Shown here one piece after another: positions 52,501 to 60,408 of a stretch of DNA of 60,433 nt. Source of the DNA: Prevotella sp. (GTDB lineage: Bacteria; Bacteroidota; Bacteroidia; Bacteroidales; Bacteroidaceae); the NCBI GenBank assembly GCA_017561825.1, contig JAFZBK010000013.1, positions 1 through 60,433 on the forward strand, read 5' to 3'. The translations under genes and the position numbers were made by a program. The notes below the pieces were generated by a model that saw only the letters and a list, made by a program, of their open reading frames with translations, was not told the DNA's origin and ran no database searches. Positions within the stretch are counted from its first letter, which is position 1. Every line of letters starts with the position of its first letter.

Positions 52501-55108
52501 CGATCTTAATAAGGATGGTACCACCCTTGTTCTTGCCATCAGCGAAAGTGATGCCATCGATCATCAGTTTGCCATTCCTTTCATCGCTATACGTAATATA
52601 TGGGTGGCATGCAGTGATATTGCCCGACATCTTCTTGACCGTGATGGGAGCATTTTTATAACCTACTACTTTTGCCAGTTCGTACTCCTCCGTAGTGAGA
52701 TCATCATGATTGAGTACGGGATGGTCAGCATCAACAGCCGTTGTACCATTGGGAACCCACTTGGCCAGCGGAGTGATGCTATTGTCGGGAGCAAATTTTA
52801 CATCAAAGAGCTCAGCAACGCCGCAGGCAGCATTATTAGGATCGTTAGGATCATTTATTTGATCTGAGCCGTACCAACCACCATAAAAGTAATATGTCTT
52901 TCCTGCCTTAACATCGAGTTCAAACATTCCGTCTTCACCGTTACCAAGTGATTTGTTGTCTGATGTAGGAACAGAACTGCTGGATGATGAAGATGAGCTG
53001 CTGGATGATGATGGTAATGTTACTGAATATTTTGCATTGTAACATTGACAAAGCATAACACCATTAGCATCTTGAGCCATGTTTCTGATTGCTGCAACAG
53101 TGTATGTTATATCCCATGATTCTTGACCACTGTAATCCGCAGGAATTTGGAACGGATAAGTAGGAGTTTCCCAATGATTCGCGTTGGACGGACTCAATCC
53201 TCCAATCTGATTTGGATTATTACGATCATTAGGTGAAATATGGAATGTTACCTCGTCATTTGGATCAAAACTACTGAGTTGATTAAGGTACAATATATCA
53301 GCATTAGACAAGGTGATATTACCATTGTCGTTGCCGCCACCACCAGAACCTGATGATGAGCCGCCCCATACGGCTTGTGCACCACTTATGCCATTTTCAT
53401 CAGAGACCTTCACATAGTACGGACAGGACAGAGGCATTGTCCACTCGTTAGCTCTGTCGAATTCAGTAAGCCAACCGCTATCATTGTAATAGATGGCATT
53501 TCCTGCAAGATCGTAACGATAATAGTTTATACTGAAAGCCTTGAACCTTACGGTCATCTTTCCATCTTCTAATGGTATAAACTTATAGAATGTACCTGTT
53601 GTAGGAACTTCGTTCGCCAAATTATAGTTCATTTGGATTTGGCCGTTGTCGTCTTTTGTGGTACCAGGGAGCTTGAAGCCATCCACAGCGTTAACGTATG
53701 ATACAGGGCCGATAATATTCTGGTTGTTTGCATCTGTATAGTTTGAGGATACAACGATGGCATGCTGGTCGGCATCATTGTTACCTACATGCACCTCCAA
53801 GCCACCAGGAACGATGTGCTCCTTGGCCTGCAGTTCACCAGTGATGTCGTAATAGGCTCTATACGTATAGTCTGTATTGTTATAATCATCCACCATCATA
53901 GCCTGGTGGTCGCTGTAGATCTTTACCTTCAGAATACGGGTATGGCTACCATTCATAAGACCGAGGTCGAGATGACCGTCTTCAGCCATGACATACGCGA
54001 AACTCCTATAAAGCAGTACGGTTGTATTTTCCTCTCTACTCAGGTTACCCTCGTTTCGGCAGGAAAGTCCCTCTAATGACATTCCTGCGTAGAACATCTG
54101 ATCGCCCTCGTTGGAATCAAACTGTCCATCGTTCTTCACATCCTTGAAACCAGCATTTCCAGTATAAGCGCCATTTTGTCCATTGCTGGAGATGGTTGGA
54201 GCAACGCCTGTGTAGAAAATCTCTACGCGGTCGCCCTCTTTCAAGTTACAAATGCTGACGTTATACCATTGATTTTTGTCGTCACCGTATTCTGGTGCTC
54301 GTATTCCTCGACGGAAAGTCCAGCCATCATTTTGGCAGATCGCAATTCTGTTATTTAATGAAAGACCGGCACTTGGTGCAAGCGACAAGTATGTAGCGGA
54401 ATTGCCATTCAGTGTAAACCCTGCATCATTATTGGTGCTATAATTATGGTCATAAGCATCGCTGCCTCGTGCACCAATTTCAAAGAAGTCGTAAACCTCA
54501 TAACCTGGGTCATAGTTGAAGTGCGATTTTGTGGTCTGGATTTCAATCTTCTTGATACCAGTGTATCGTGTTGGGAAATTAAGAATAATCATTCCTTCGT
54601 TCTGGATGATGGTATTGTCAACCATATTAAACTCTACTTCTCCAGAAAGTGAGGTGTTCTGACCAATGTTCGTGTTGTTGGAAGCCATTGTACAGGAGCC
54701 AACAAGCCAAATTTTTACCTTGTCACCTATTTTTATATTATGGATGTAAAGATTAACATCATTTTCATTGGTTTGTAAATACGAGTTTGCGGGAACATTG
54801 TAGTCATTTCCGCTCCAACCCTCTTGCCCGATTTGCCATTTTTCTGTATTGCCATCACCAACGGATAAATAGTATATTTTATCCAATTGCGAGACGAAAC
54901 TCCTTGTTTGTCCGTTTTCAGTGATACCAGTGATGTAATTTTGGGCGGCTGTCCAATTTATGCTGGAGCCATTCCAAGAAACACTGAATCCAGAAAAGTC
55001 CATTACTTCCGTAACAGTCTCAGAGAAAGACGCTTTACTTTGTGCCAGGGCCCTATTCCCCAACACACATGCCAATACCATGAAAAGCAAATACTTTTTC
55101 ATTTTCAT
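49541..55108 (-). CDS. Giant T9SS-secreted surface protein
   Basis: Protein of 1,855 aa. Start at MKMKKYLLFMVLACVLGN (signal peptide to about ALAQS); ATG 55102 is an alternative. It is made of beta-rich segments without a recognised catalytic motif. About 680 residues in, a run of 13 Ser (VTLPSSSSSS) forms a linker. It ends in a T9SS sorting domain (TEWYSLDGRKLNGAPTEKG then LYIINGKKVLVK). It should be exported and attached to the surface. It is followed by an MKKxYxKP peptide gene. Adhesin or polymer-binding roles are guesses. Confidence 0.85.
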   Translation of the reverse strand: MKMKKYLLFMVLACVLGNRALAQSKASFSETVTEVMDFSGFSVSWNGSSINWTAAQNYITGITENGQTRSFVSQLDKIYYLSVGDGNTEKWQIGQEGWSGNDYNVPANSYLQTNENDVNLYIHNIKIGDKVKIWLVGSCTMASNNTNIGQNTSLSGEVEFNMVDNTIIQNEGMIILNFPTRYTGIKKIEIQTTKSHFNYDPGYEVYDFFEIGARGSDAYDHNYSTNNDAGFTLNGNSATYLSLAPSAGLSLNNRIAICQNDGWTFRRGIRAPEYGDDKNQWYNVSICNLKEGDRVEIFYTGVAPTISSNGQNGAYTGNAGFKDVKNDGQFDSNEGDQMFYAGMSLEGLSCRNEGNLSREENTTVLLYRSFAYVMAEDGHLDLGLMNGSHTRILKVKIYSDHQAMMVDDYNNTDYTYRAYYDITGELQAKEHIVPGGLEVHVGNNDADQHAIVVSSNYTDANNQNIIGPVSYVNAVDGFKLPGTTKDDNGQIQMNYNLANEVPTTGTFYKFIPLEDGKMTVRFKAFSINYYRYDLAGNAIYYNDSGWLTEFDRANEWTMPLSCPYYVKVSDENGISGAQAVWGGSSSGSGGGGNDNGNITLSNADILYLNQLSSFDPNDEVTFHISPNDRNNPNQIGGLSPSNANHWETPTYPFQIPADYSGQESWDITYTVAAIRNMAQDANGVMLCQCYNAKYSVTLPSSSSSSSSSSSSSVPTSDNKSLGNGEDGMFELDVKAGKTYYFYGGWYGSDQINDPNDPNNAACGVAELFDVKFAPDNSITPLAKWVPNGTTAVDADHPVLNHDDLTTEEYELAKVVGYKNAPITVKKMSGNITACHPYITYSDERNGKLMIDGITFADGKNKGGTILIKIGDPAVKTNPVYALTIAYSAAEEHDKDNADGSRGHTWDFSTNSLKGLEWLPDYYETVDDQQVPVYAANGAQPKDYGTYFQDYFGANISNYSSASEVVNALNKNNTSLLYHEIEENGSDWMFNYNLVNGGKLYDPVFTNKYDMEGDNADMIWDTEGTVFQTSSNQSCIFNEYGKTVAHASTETVDPDRYVGFFEGGKFRIPWLMKDDRVIIYMGTGTGRSADEARFKVTHALDAVHNPISVNDEYIVGGSHWDGAKGDPNYRGCYHFYATGDPNNANKPADMIFEMTSGSMCKIYSVQIYRGKRIKTNNLVPVGDSPLYLVNKMGSEETVEGTYSIQYRGKGESVEAPDATGLTGNLVNTTLSPKSSDLENGTVTFAPANDKFGVLNMRLNDLERNNNYVADFADRNFPIGYYEEMLHPYTWDFTDVNRFSSGIIVSEFNTYKDEDLNIWEGVKDEDDEEYKDYTFTWKDDADELLFAPGGQIYGTNQMIAESTGMQFTPMNVGNGTIQPSAEGLIIKTGIADDYSEDATARPVTGGAYGNNSEEKKSIWEIPWETSEYHPAPINYSSSIDEDPRIGWKLTIPNLPNLTTAYIRVQTIKDLKPKLTLDFARGYFNEAGQPVNDSYGDWNFFKKVIDNGDGTKDIILGLSPTNGGSEEPFSFILNNVIVKKIATSKDIKYIGQTGYATESRHRVIDHRLTEFFTNEPIKAYTGYFNEDDYSTLVLSEVNLMPAAPNGKNYDNTTLDENGKTLEYWGEEYPHEVSDNQLGYGCILYHETGSPSLTDEGFTDRTVKVLDNGFHLFVPDMHDMDKTEGVEDYGGPDDISNNVLIAKRYNDNVFNAVFNAKYFVEPTNGTNTNLILSAKKYKFGSSNVSGYGDGNGYDVFFVRVDPNGNNGKGAKVSGHSAYIQIPTSEMKKLSSSNSSGAKMSIVFEDDFFGSVNQGIATGITETPQQNVKTEWYSLDGRKLNGAPTEKGLYIINGKKVLVK

Positions 55109-55217
55109 TTGTTTTTTAGTTTGAAATGATTGAGTTATAAATTCTAACATTTTTAATTGTTGATAATATATTGTAATAATATGTTGATTGAAATCTGCTG
55201 GTTGAAACTTTCGGGTA

Positions 55218-55225
55218 CAAAATTA
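55218..55225 (-). promoter_or_regulatory. -7 box for the giant T9SS gene
   Basis: TAATTTTG on the minus strand, with a leader of about 110 nt. Confidence 0.5.
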
Positions 55226-55487
55226 CACCAATTAATTATAAGTGTGTTATTGACAAGTAACATGGATTTTGTTATAAGTTTTCCTTTTGCTGATTTTACA
55301 TCAGAAAAAGTTTTTGATAGAAATGGCATATATAACCCTATATGACTCAATAGATTACACAATTCTGTCTATTTTTGGACATGCTGAGGCATAGGATGAG
55401 GATACATTACAGGAAGGAATGGATACATTATTACGTAAACGTTTACGGTGGTGATTGGCGCAAGGGTGTTCTCTGCGTAGGGATAAT

Positions 55488-55515
55488 AAAAAAGGGCGGA
55501 CCTCGCGGTGCGCCC
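55488..55515 (-). terminator. Terminator of the DUF3791/3990/2442 operon
   Basis: Stem GGGCG/CGCCC (55494-55498 with 55511-55515), followed on the minus strand by a T-rich run. It lies 6 bp after the DUF2442 stop. Confidence 0.7.
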
Positions 55516-55520
55516 CACAT

Positions 55521-55787
55521 CTATAGCTTCAGCAAATCCTTAACAGAGAATATTCTGCTGATTGCTTCGAATGAGAAGTATTGATCGTCCATAATCATCC
55601 ACTCCTCGCGTTGTGCTTTACTGAGTTTCTTGATTTCTGGAAACATTGAGACAGGAACAATTATCTCACGTCCATCGGTCAAGTAGGCCGCCATAGCACC
55701 TCGTTTCACATTGAAATCGAGTTTCTTTATGCCCAAATTCGTGTCTTTGTATTTACACATCGTTCTCTTCAATCCATATTTTGGCAT
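55521..55787 (-). CDS. DUF2442 protein
   Basis: 88-aa protein with the DUF2442 pattern: GREIIVPVSMFPEIKKLSKAQ and RIFSVKDLLKL. DUF2442 proteins are frequent in toxin-antitoxin-like operons, usually beside a DUF4160. Here it is last in a four-gene operon and overlaps the preceding gene by 19 nt. Probable antitoxin or DNA-binding partner; not proven. Confidence 0.8.
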   Translation of the reverse strand: MPKYGLKRTMCKYKDTNLGIKKLDFNVKRGAMAAYLTDGREIIVPVSMFPEIKKLSKAQREEWMIMDDQYFSFEAISRIFSVKDLLKL

Positions 55788-56014
55788 GCTTTGTTGTTAT
55801 GCTGCAATTCTTCGATTAAAAAACTAAAGACATATCCTGAAGACTGAAAATACAAACCTGTTTGGGGGTTATTTAGTTTCTCAAACAAACGCGAGGTATA
55901 AACGGTATCGAACGCTTCCTGTAAAGAGAAGCCTTGTTCGTCCATCAGTCGGGATATCATGTCCTTGACGATTTCCTCTTTCATGTTTTGAAACTCAGCA
56001 CGAGATACCTTCAT
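55769..56014 (-). CDS. Small helical protein in the DUF3990 operon
   Basis: 81-aa helical protein: FQNMKEEIVKDMISRLMDEQ then FSLQEAFDTVYTSRLFEKL and SSGYVFSFLIEELQ. I do not recall a DUF number for it. It lies 3 bp after the DUF3990 gene and overlaps DUF2442. It is probably an accessory of the ART-like module. Confidence 0.65.
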   Translation of the reverse strand: MKVSRAEFQNMKEEIVKDMISRLMDEQGFSLQEAFDTVYTSRLFEKLNNPQTGLYFQSSGYVFSFLIEELQHNNKACQNMD

Positions 56015-56017
56015 TCG

Positions 56018-56491
56018 TCAAATCAGCTTTATCAGTTTGTCTATAGCCCTCTGAGTGCAGAAAGCATATTGGAATGTAATACCTTTGATGTATTGTATGC
56101 GCTTCAGAAACTCACTAAAAGTAATGTACCCTTGCTTGTAGCGAGTAATCTGTGCTCCTATACGGTCGTTGGCTATCGGACCATACACAATATCGTAATC
56201 GTGCAGAGTTCTACCTTCTGGTTCTGTTCGATGATCATAGACAAAATGTGCCCATTCTTTGCTGTATTTCTCAAAACGTTTGAAGCGGAAAATCTCAAAT
56301 AGAGAATCATCGAACTCATATACATTAACAATAGGAGAGGCGTCTTCAAACTCCGCCCTAAACTGAGCCATCTCTAATGCCTGCTGCTCATCATCCGATA
56401 AATAGAAAGCTTTGCCAAAATCTTTATTCGGTTTAGATTTGGCCAGATCGATTTGATCAATAACTACAGTAGAACCATGGTATAGCTTCAT
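56018..56491 (-). CDS. DUF3990 protein, ART-like fold
   Basis: 157-aa protein: KLYHGSTVVIDQIDLAKSKP, DFGKAFYLSDDEQQALEMAQ, then AHFVYDHR and YDIVYGPIAND. The LYHGS...DFGxxFY order matches DUF3990, regarded as related to ADP-ribosyltransferases (H, Y and E residues). A toxin role is plausible. It overlaps DUF3791 by 4 nt, the usual partner. Confidence 0.85.
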   Translation of the reverse strand: MKLYHGSTVVIDQIDLAKSKPNKDFGKAFYLSDDEQQALEMAQFRAEFEDASPIVNVYEFDDSLFEIFRFKRFEKYSKEWAHFVYDHRTEPEGRTLHDYDIVYGPIANDRIGAQITRYKQGYITFSEFLKRIQYIKGITFQYAFCTQRAIDKLIKLI

Positions 56492-56709
56492 AAATCTCCC
56501 CCTTTCCGTTGGCAGTACGTTTGCAAAGTCTTGATGTTTTCGTCAACTGATAGGGTATGCATCACATTGTAATGCTTGTCGCAAAGAGCAAGTGCACCAT
56601 ACTGACTGAGGTAACGGTAGGCTTGTACCTCCGATACTCTATTGTGAGCAGCAAACTCTGCTACTAACAATATTAGATATTCTATTTTGTCCATCACTTG
56701 CTTTGACAT
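56488..56709 (-). CDS. DUF3791 protein
   Basis: 73-aa helical protein starting MSKQVMDKIEYLILLVAEFA, with VSEVQAYRYLSQYGAL and YNVMHTLSVDENIKTLQTYC, the DUF3791 pattern. It is first in the operon. The frame extends upstream to 56790 without support. Likely partner of DUF3990, possibly its antitoxin. Confidence 0.85.
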   Translation of the reverse strand: MSKQVMDKIEYLILLVAEFAAHNRVSEVQAYRYLSQYGALALCDKHYNVMHTLSVDENIKTLQTYCQRKGGDL

Positions 56710-56875
56710 AGCTAGAGGTTTTAGTCGAATTACATTCTTGGTAGAAGTGATATGTGTCGCAAAGATACACATTTTCTTTATTATTTCCAAATGATTCGCT
56801 CCAAAAATGAGAATTGAGTCGCCTGGCGGCGAGATATCTTACAAATCAATTCAAATCTAACAAATCTTTATGGTT

Positions 56876-57238
56876 CTACAATAGTTTTACTTTATCAATG
56901 CTTTCCGTGCGTTCATTGCAATGGTACCATTCTGAATATAAACCATTAGGACTGAAGTTGATAAGCATGCCATAGGGCAAGTGAGTCAGGTTCATGTAGT
57001 TCCAAAGTTGACGTCGTTGGGGAGTGTCAATATGGCTGATGGCTTTTAGTTCCACGATGATGTTGTCGTTTATGACAAGATCCATTCGATAGTTTTGGTC
57101 AAGGCGCACATTATCCCAATACATCGGGAGAAACACTTGACGTTCAACCTTAAATCCCTTTTGTTCGAGCAGATAATTCAATGCCGCTTCGTATGCAGAT
57201 TCCAGCAGTCCGCCATGATATTTACTATGTACTTTCAT
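56876..57238 (-). CDS. GxxExxY family protein, PD-(D/E)XK-like
   Basis: 120 aa from the first ATG. The signature is GGLLESAYEAAL (G-x2-E-x2-Y), and a nuclease-like D...ELK pair lies in MDLVINDNIIVELKA. In-frame codons upstream to a stop at 57287 still encode family-like residues (EITGEA), but no ATG is present there, so the start is either lost or non-canonical. No partner gene. Function of the family is unknown. Confidence 0.75.
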   Translation of the reverse strand: MKVHSKYHGGLLESAYEAALNYLLEQKGFKVERQVFLPMYWDNVRLDQNYRMDLVINDNIIVELKAISHIDTPQRRQLWNYMNLTHLPYGMLINFSPNGLYSEWYHCNERTESIDKVKLL

Positions 57239-57350
57239 AGCCTCCCCTGTTATCTCTCGAAAAAACTCCTTTGATCCTTGAATCCTTCAAAAATTCGCAG
57301 AAAAACATTAAAAAATTCGCAAGAATGCTAATTTATTGGATTGTTATTAT

Positions 57351-57358
57351 TATCTTTG
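57351..57358 (+). promoter_or_regulatory. -7 box for the HigA-like gene
   Basis: TATCTTTG with a TTG about 10-15 bp upstream; 23 nt before a short upstream frame. Confidence 0.6.
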
Positions 57359-57381
57359 CATCGCAATCTAAGTAAATATCT

Positions 57382-57447
57382 ATGAATATAACATTTGGTT
57401 CTTTCGTCAACGCATTGATCATTGAGATTTCAAAGCACTATGAGTAA
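57382..57447 (+). CDS. 21-codon upstream frame overlapping higA
   Basis: Encodes MNITFGSFVNALIIEIS..., stopping at 57445-57447, 8 nt into the HigA-like frame. It sits where a HigB toxin gene would begin. It may be a relic or a leader peptide. Confidence 0.25.
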   Translation: MNITFGSFVNALIIEISKHYE

Positions 57448-57805
57448 AAAGGAATTAACGCCATTCGTAGCCACTCATCCTGGAGAAATGATTAAGGATG
57501 AACTCTCAGAACGTGGTATGTCGCAAAAACAGCTGGCAGAGATGACTGGTATTAAACGGTCGGTGCTCAGCGAGACTATCAATGGGAAACGTAGCGTATC
57601 GCTCAATATGGCCGTTGCCCTTGAGAAAGCACTGTGCATCCCAGCAGATATTTGGATGAACATGCAGACGCAGTATGATTTGGATATGGTTAATATCAAC
57701 GAACGTGACAACCAAAGAGAGACAATTACTATTTCCATCCCAGTGCGAGATCATAACTTGTTACAGGAACTGTTAAGGAAGTTCGGATGGGCATGTGTGT
57801 TCTGA
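57440..57805 (+). CDS. HigA-like XRE antitoxin/regulator
   Basis: 121-aa protein starting MSKKELTPFVATHPGEMI. HTH: MSQKQLAEMTGIKRSVLSET and NGKRSVSLNMAVALEKAL. The HPGE start and ADIWMNMQ motif are typical of HigA. No HigB toxin is found on either side, and the IS66 element lies 16 bp downstream, so a toxin may have been lost or it acts alone. Confidence 0.85.
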   Translation: MSKKELTPFVATHPGEMIKDELSERGMSQKQLAEMTGIKRSVLSETINGKRSVSLNMAVALEKALCIPADIWMNMQTQYDLDMVNINERDNQRETITISIPVRDHNLLQELLRKFGWACVF

Positions 57806-57864
57806 CGTAACGATTCTCTCTGTAAGCATTCGATAAACTACAGGTAATAATAGCATTATATAGC

Positions 57865-57897
57865 AACAGCAACTACATGTCATATGTAGTTGCTGTT
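57865..57897. terminator. Hairpin inside the left end of the IS66
   Basis: A 14-bp perfect stem (AACAGCAACTACAT with ATGTAGTTGCTGTT), loop GTCAT, between tnpC and the left terminal repeat. It could end tnpC transcription or block transcription entering the element. Confidence 0.7.
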
Positions 57898-57934
57898 GTT
57901 GTTATATGTTGTATCTATATATGTAATGACTATG

Positions 57935-59551
57935 TCATGTAGTTTTAGTCATGATGGATTCCGTATGTGTAAGTTTCCACTTATGTGGTAGTAGTTGTAG
58001 CAATTCCTCATAGGATGCCTTTGTATGATACGGCATCTGGCTGATGACATCTTTCAGATAGTCCCTCGGATTTACATCATGTGCCTTGCATGTTGCCAGC
58101 AGTGAGCAGACGACGGCCATGTTCCCTGCGGCCTCGTGGTTCCCACAGAAAAGGTAGTTCTTCCTGCCCAGCGTGATCGGCCTGATCTCGTTCTCGGCAA
58201 GGTTGTTGTCAAGCAGGAGCCTTCCGTCCTCCAGATAGCGCATCATGTTGTCCCAGCGGGTATAGGCGTAGGTGATGGCCTTGCCTATCTGTGAGCTCTC
58301 GCTGTACTTCACGCCCTCCGTTTCCATCCACAGTCTCATGGCCTCCATAATGGGCTTGGAGAGTTCCTGCCTCTTTGCCATGCGCCCTTCGGGTGACAAT
58401 CCCGCATCGTCACACATGTGCTCTATCCTGTAGAGATGCTGTATCTCCGCGAGGGCATGCCCCGCCATCTGGCGGTTCTCGTCGAGCGCCTGCTCGAAGT
58501 GGCGGCGGATATGCACCATGCAGTTGACCAGGTGCACGTCGGGATTGGTCCTGAAAGCCGTCTCATAGCCTCCAAAACCGTCACATTGCAGGTAACCCTT
58601 GAAGTTGTATCTGTTTGCCAGCGACTCTATCACTGCTCCCGCCCTGGAGCCCCGGTCGTAATGGAAGAGCACCAGCCGCTCCATCACAGCCCTCACCATC
58701 CACAGGTATTCCTTTGCCGCCTTGTGCGCCTCCCTGTTGATGACTGGCGTTGTGGTCTCGTCAGCCTGTACATAGTCCGCCTTCATGACCTCTTCCTTGA
58801 GTACTTCATAAAGGGGCTTGAGCAGCTCCATCGTCTGCTTGAACCAGCCGTCCACGGTGCTTTCCGTCAGTCCTTTCATGCCAAGGTGGCTGTACTGCCT
58901 GATCTGGCGGTAATAGGGCATGTGGTACTCATACTTCTGGAGCAGGATCTCAGCCAGCAGGCTGGCCCCGGCGATGCCTTTATAGATAGGCAGCAGGGGC
59001 ATGGGGGCGATCAGCACACCGCTCATACCCTTTGGAGCCGTAGAGGTGTTGTCCTTCAGTCCCCACTTCTCGCGGATGATCTCCTTGATGTACAGCTGTC
59101 CGGGCTTGTGCTCCACGATACGTGTCACCTCCTGGCCGATCTTCCTGTATAGCGTCTCATCGAGATTATCGGGAGTAAGGATCACCTGTTCCAGTACGGG
59201 CAGGTCCTCCATCATGACACGGTTCCTCTTCTCCTGCCTGCGCTCCTCCTTCGTCTTGACGATCTTCTCCACAGCCTCGTCACGGGTATCTGCTATCTGC
59301 TGTGCATTCCCAGGCAGCATGCCGGCAAAGAGGTCGGGATAGTTGGGGTCGATGATGGTGAGCTTCTCTGACTTGCGCCCGAAGAGCTGGCGGTTCAGCC
59401 ATGCGACCTGGGCCGTCAGTTCCTTGATACGGGATTGTTGGGATTCTATCTGAGCCGTCAGTTTCCTGATGGTCTCTGCCTGGGATGCATTCACCTGCTG
59501 CAGGGGCTGCAGCATCGATTCCATCTGTGAAAGCATCTCTTCCTGGGTCAT
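57935..59551 (-). CDS. tnpC: IS66 transposase
   Basis: 538-aa DDE transposase of IS66. An N-terminal leucine zipper-like helix (IRKLTAQIESQQSRIKELTA), an HTH, then the catalytic core with VQADETTTPV (Asp), QCDGFGGYETAF (Asp) and LAENEIRPITLGRKNYLF (Glu). Full length; no frameshift seen. Confidence 0.95.
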   Translation of the reverse strand: MTQEEMLSQMESMLQPLQQVNASQAETIRKLTAQIESQQSRIKELTAQVAWLNRQLFGRKSEKLTIIDPNYPDLFAGMLPGNAQQIADTRDEAVEKIVKTKEERRQEKRNRVMMEDLPVLEQVILTPDNLDETLYRKIGQEVTRIVEHKPGQLYIKEIIREKWGLKDNTSTAPKGMSGVLIAPMPLLPIYKGIAGASLLAEILLQKYEYHMPYYRQIRQYSHLGMKGLTESTVDGWFKQTMELLKPLYEVLKEEVMKADYVQADETTTPVINREAHKAAKEYLWMVRAVMERLVLFHYDRGSRAGAVIESLANRYNFKGYLQCDGFGGYETAFRTNPDVHLVNCMVHIRRHFEQALDENRQMAGHALAEIQHLYRIEHMCDDAGLSPEGRMAKRQELSKPIMEAMRLWMETEGVKYSESSQIGKAITYAYTRWDNMMRYLEDGRLLLDNNLAENEIRPITLGRKNYLFCGNHEAAGNMAVVCSLLATCKAHDVNPRDYLKDVISQMPYHTKASYEELLQLLPHKWKLTHTESIMTKTT

Positions 59552-59664
59552 TTCCTGTACCTTTTAAATATAGTGCAAAGGTACGAAAAATATCCGAGAA
59601 TAAAGAATATTTTGTGCTATAAATAACTAATAATCAGTAATATATGTATAGCCGTGCGACAGGG

Positions 59665-60033
59665 TCAGACGGAATACTCCCTGCGTGGTGCCCTCAGCCG
59701 CCTGAGCCTCTGTTCCGGCGACTCCCGTATCCCCTCGACCATCACCACAAGGTCACGCCACTCCATCGGATAGCTCTGCGTGTCCTCGTCGTAATCAGGC
59801 AGTCTGAAGCGGCCGGCCTCCAGGCGCTTCACGTACATCACCATGCCACCGTCCTCAGCATGCAGCAGCTTCATCAGCTTGCGGCTTGAACCGATGAAGA
59901 TGAACACGTCCCCGTTGCGCACGTCGCTCCTCATCTTCTCGTGTACCACACCGCAGAGGGAACTGATGCCCTTGCGCATGTCGGTCTTGCCAGGACACAG
60001 GAAGTAGCGCATCGTGTCGTTAAGGCAGAACAT
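59665..60033 (-). CDS. tnpB: IS66 TnpB (Orf2)
   Basis: 122-aa IS66 accessory protein starting MFCLNDTMRYFLCPGKTDM, with VFIFIGSSRKLMKLLHAEDGG typical of PF05717. A longer upstream frame is only the overlap with tnpA. The start overlaps tnpA by 14 nt. Confidence 0.93.
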   Translation of the reverse strand: MFCLNDTMRYFLCPGKTDMRKGISSLCGVVHEKMRSDVRNGDVFIFIGSSRKLMKLLHAEDGGMVMYVKRLEAGRFRLPDYDEDTQSYPMEWRDLVVMVEGIRESPEQRLRRLRAPRREYSV

Positions 60034-60340
60034 GGCTGACAAGGCTCTTGTCCAACAACTCACGTAGCACATCCTCCATGCCGCTGCCGAAGTGGGCGCG
60101 GAGACCGTTGGGGAACAGAAGGGTGGCACCGGAGGGAACGCTGCTTGTAAAAGCCGGATCTGACGGACGGGTGAAACTGATGGGGGCAAGTGACGGATCC
60201 TTGGAATCTTTATCCTGCACTTTCTTACGCCAGTAGTTATAAGTATTATAACTTATGCCTACATGTTGTAGGTACTTTGTGATGGACATACCACTCTTTT
60301 GTAGGTCTGATTGTAATACTACAAAATCTTCTTTTGTCAT
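60020..60340 (-). CDS. tnpA: IS66 TnpA (Orf1)
   Basis: 106-aa protein with an HTH region (SDLQKSGMSITKYLQHVGI and YNTYNYWRKK), the first IS66 gene. It starts at ATG 60340 after a promoter (60380-60387). Confidence 0.85.
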   Translation of the reverse strand: MTKEDFVVLQSDLQKSGMSITKYLQHVGISYNTYNYWRKKVQDKDSKDPSLAPISFTRPSDPAFTSSVPSGATLLFPNGLRAHFGSGMEDVLRELLDKSLVSHVLP

Positions 60341-60346
60341 GATACA

Positions 60347-60408
60347 GTAACAGTTGTAGTTGGGTGCACTATTGCGGGGCAAAGGTACAACTTAACTACA
60401 ACTGTTAC
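60347..60408 (-). promoter_or_regulatory. tnpA promoter within the loop of a 15-bp inverted repeat
   Basis: GTAACAGTTGTAGTT (60347-60361) and its exact inverse (60394-60408) flank the -7 box TACCTTTG (plus 60380-60387). It may be an operator for transposition control. Confidence 0.65.

Larger units (their letters stand above)
55109..55520. other. Intergenic region upstream of the giant T9SS gene
   Basis: Holds the -7 box of the giant gene (55218-55225) and the terminator of the DUF2442 operon (55494-55515). Nothing else is supported; open frames here are poor. Confidence 0.6.

Noticed and set aside
55375-55584. 69-codon plus-strand frame after the giant T9SS gene promoter
   Set aside because: It reads through the DUF2442 terminator and into the DUF2442 gene on the other strand; no family pattern.
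58418-59152. 244-codon plus-strand frame opposite the IS66 transposase
   Set aside because: Antisense shadow of tnpC caused by its codon use; the DDE transposase on the minus strand is complete.
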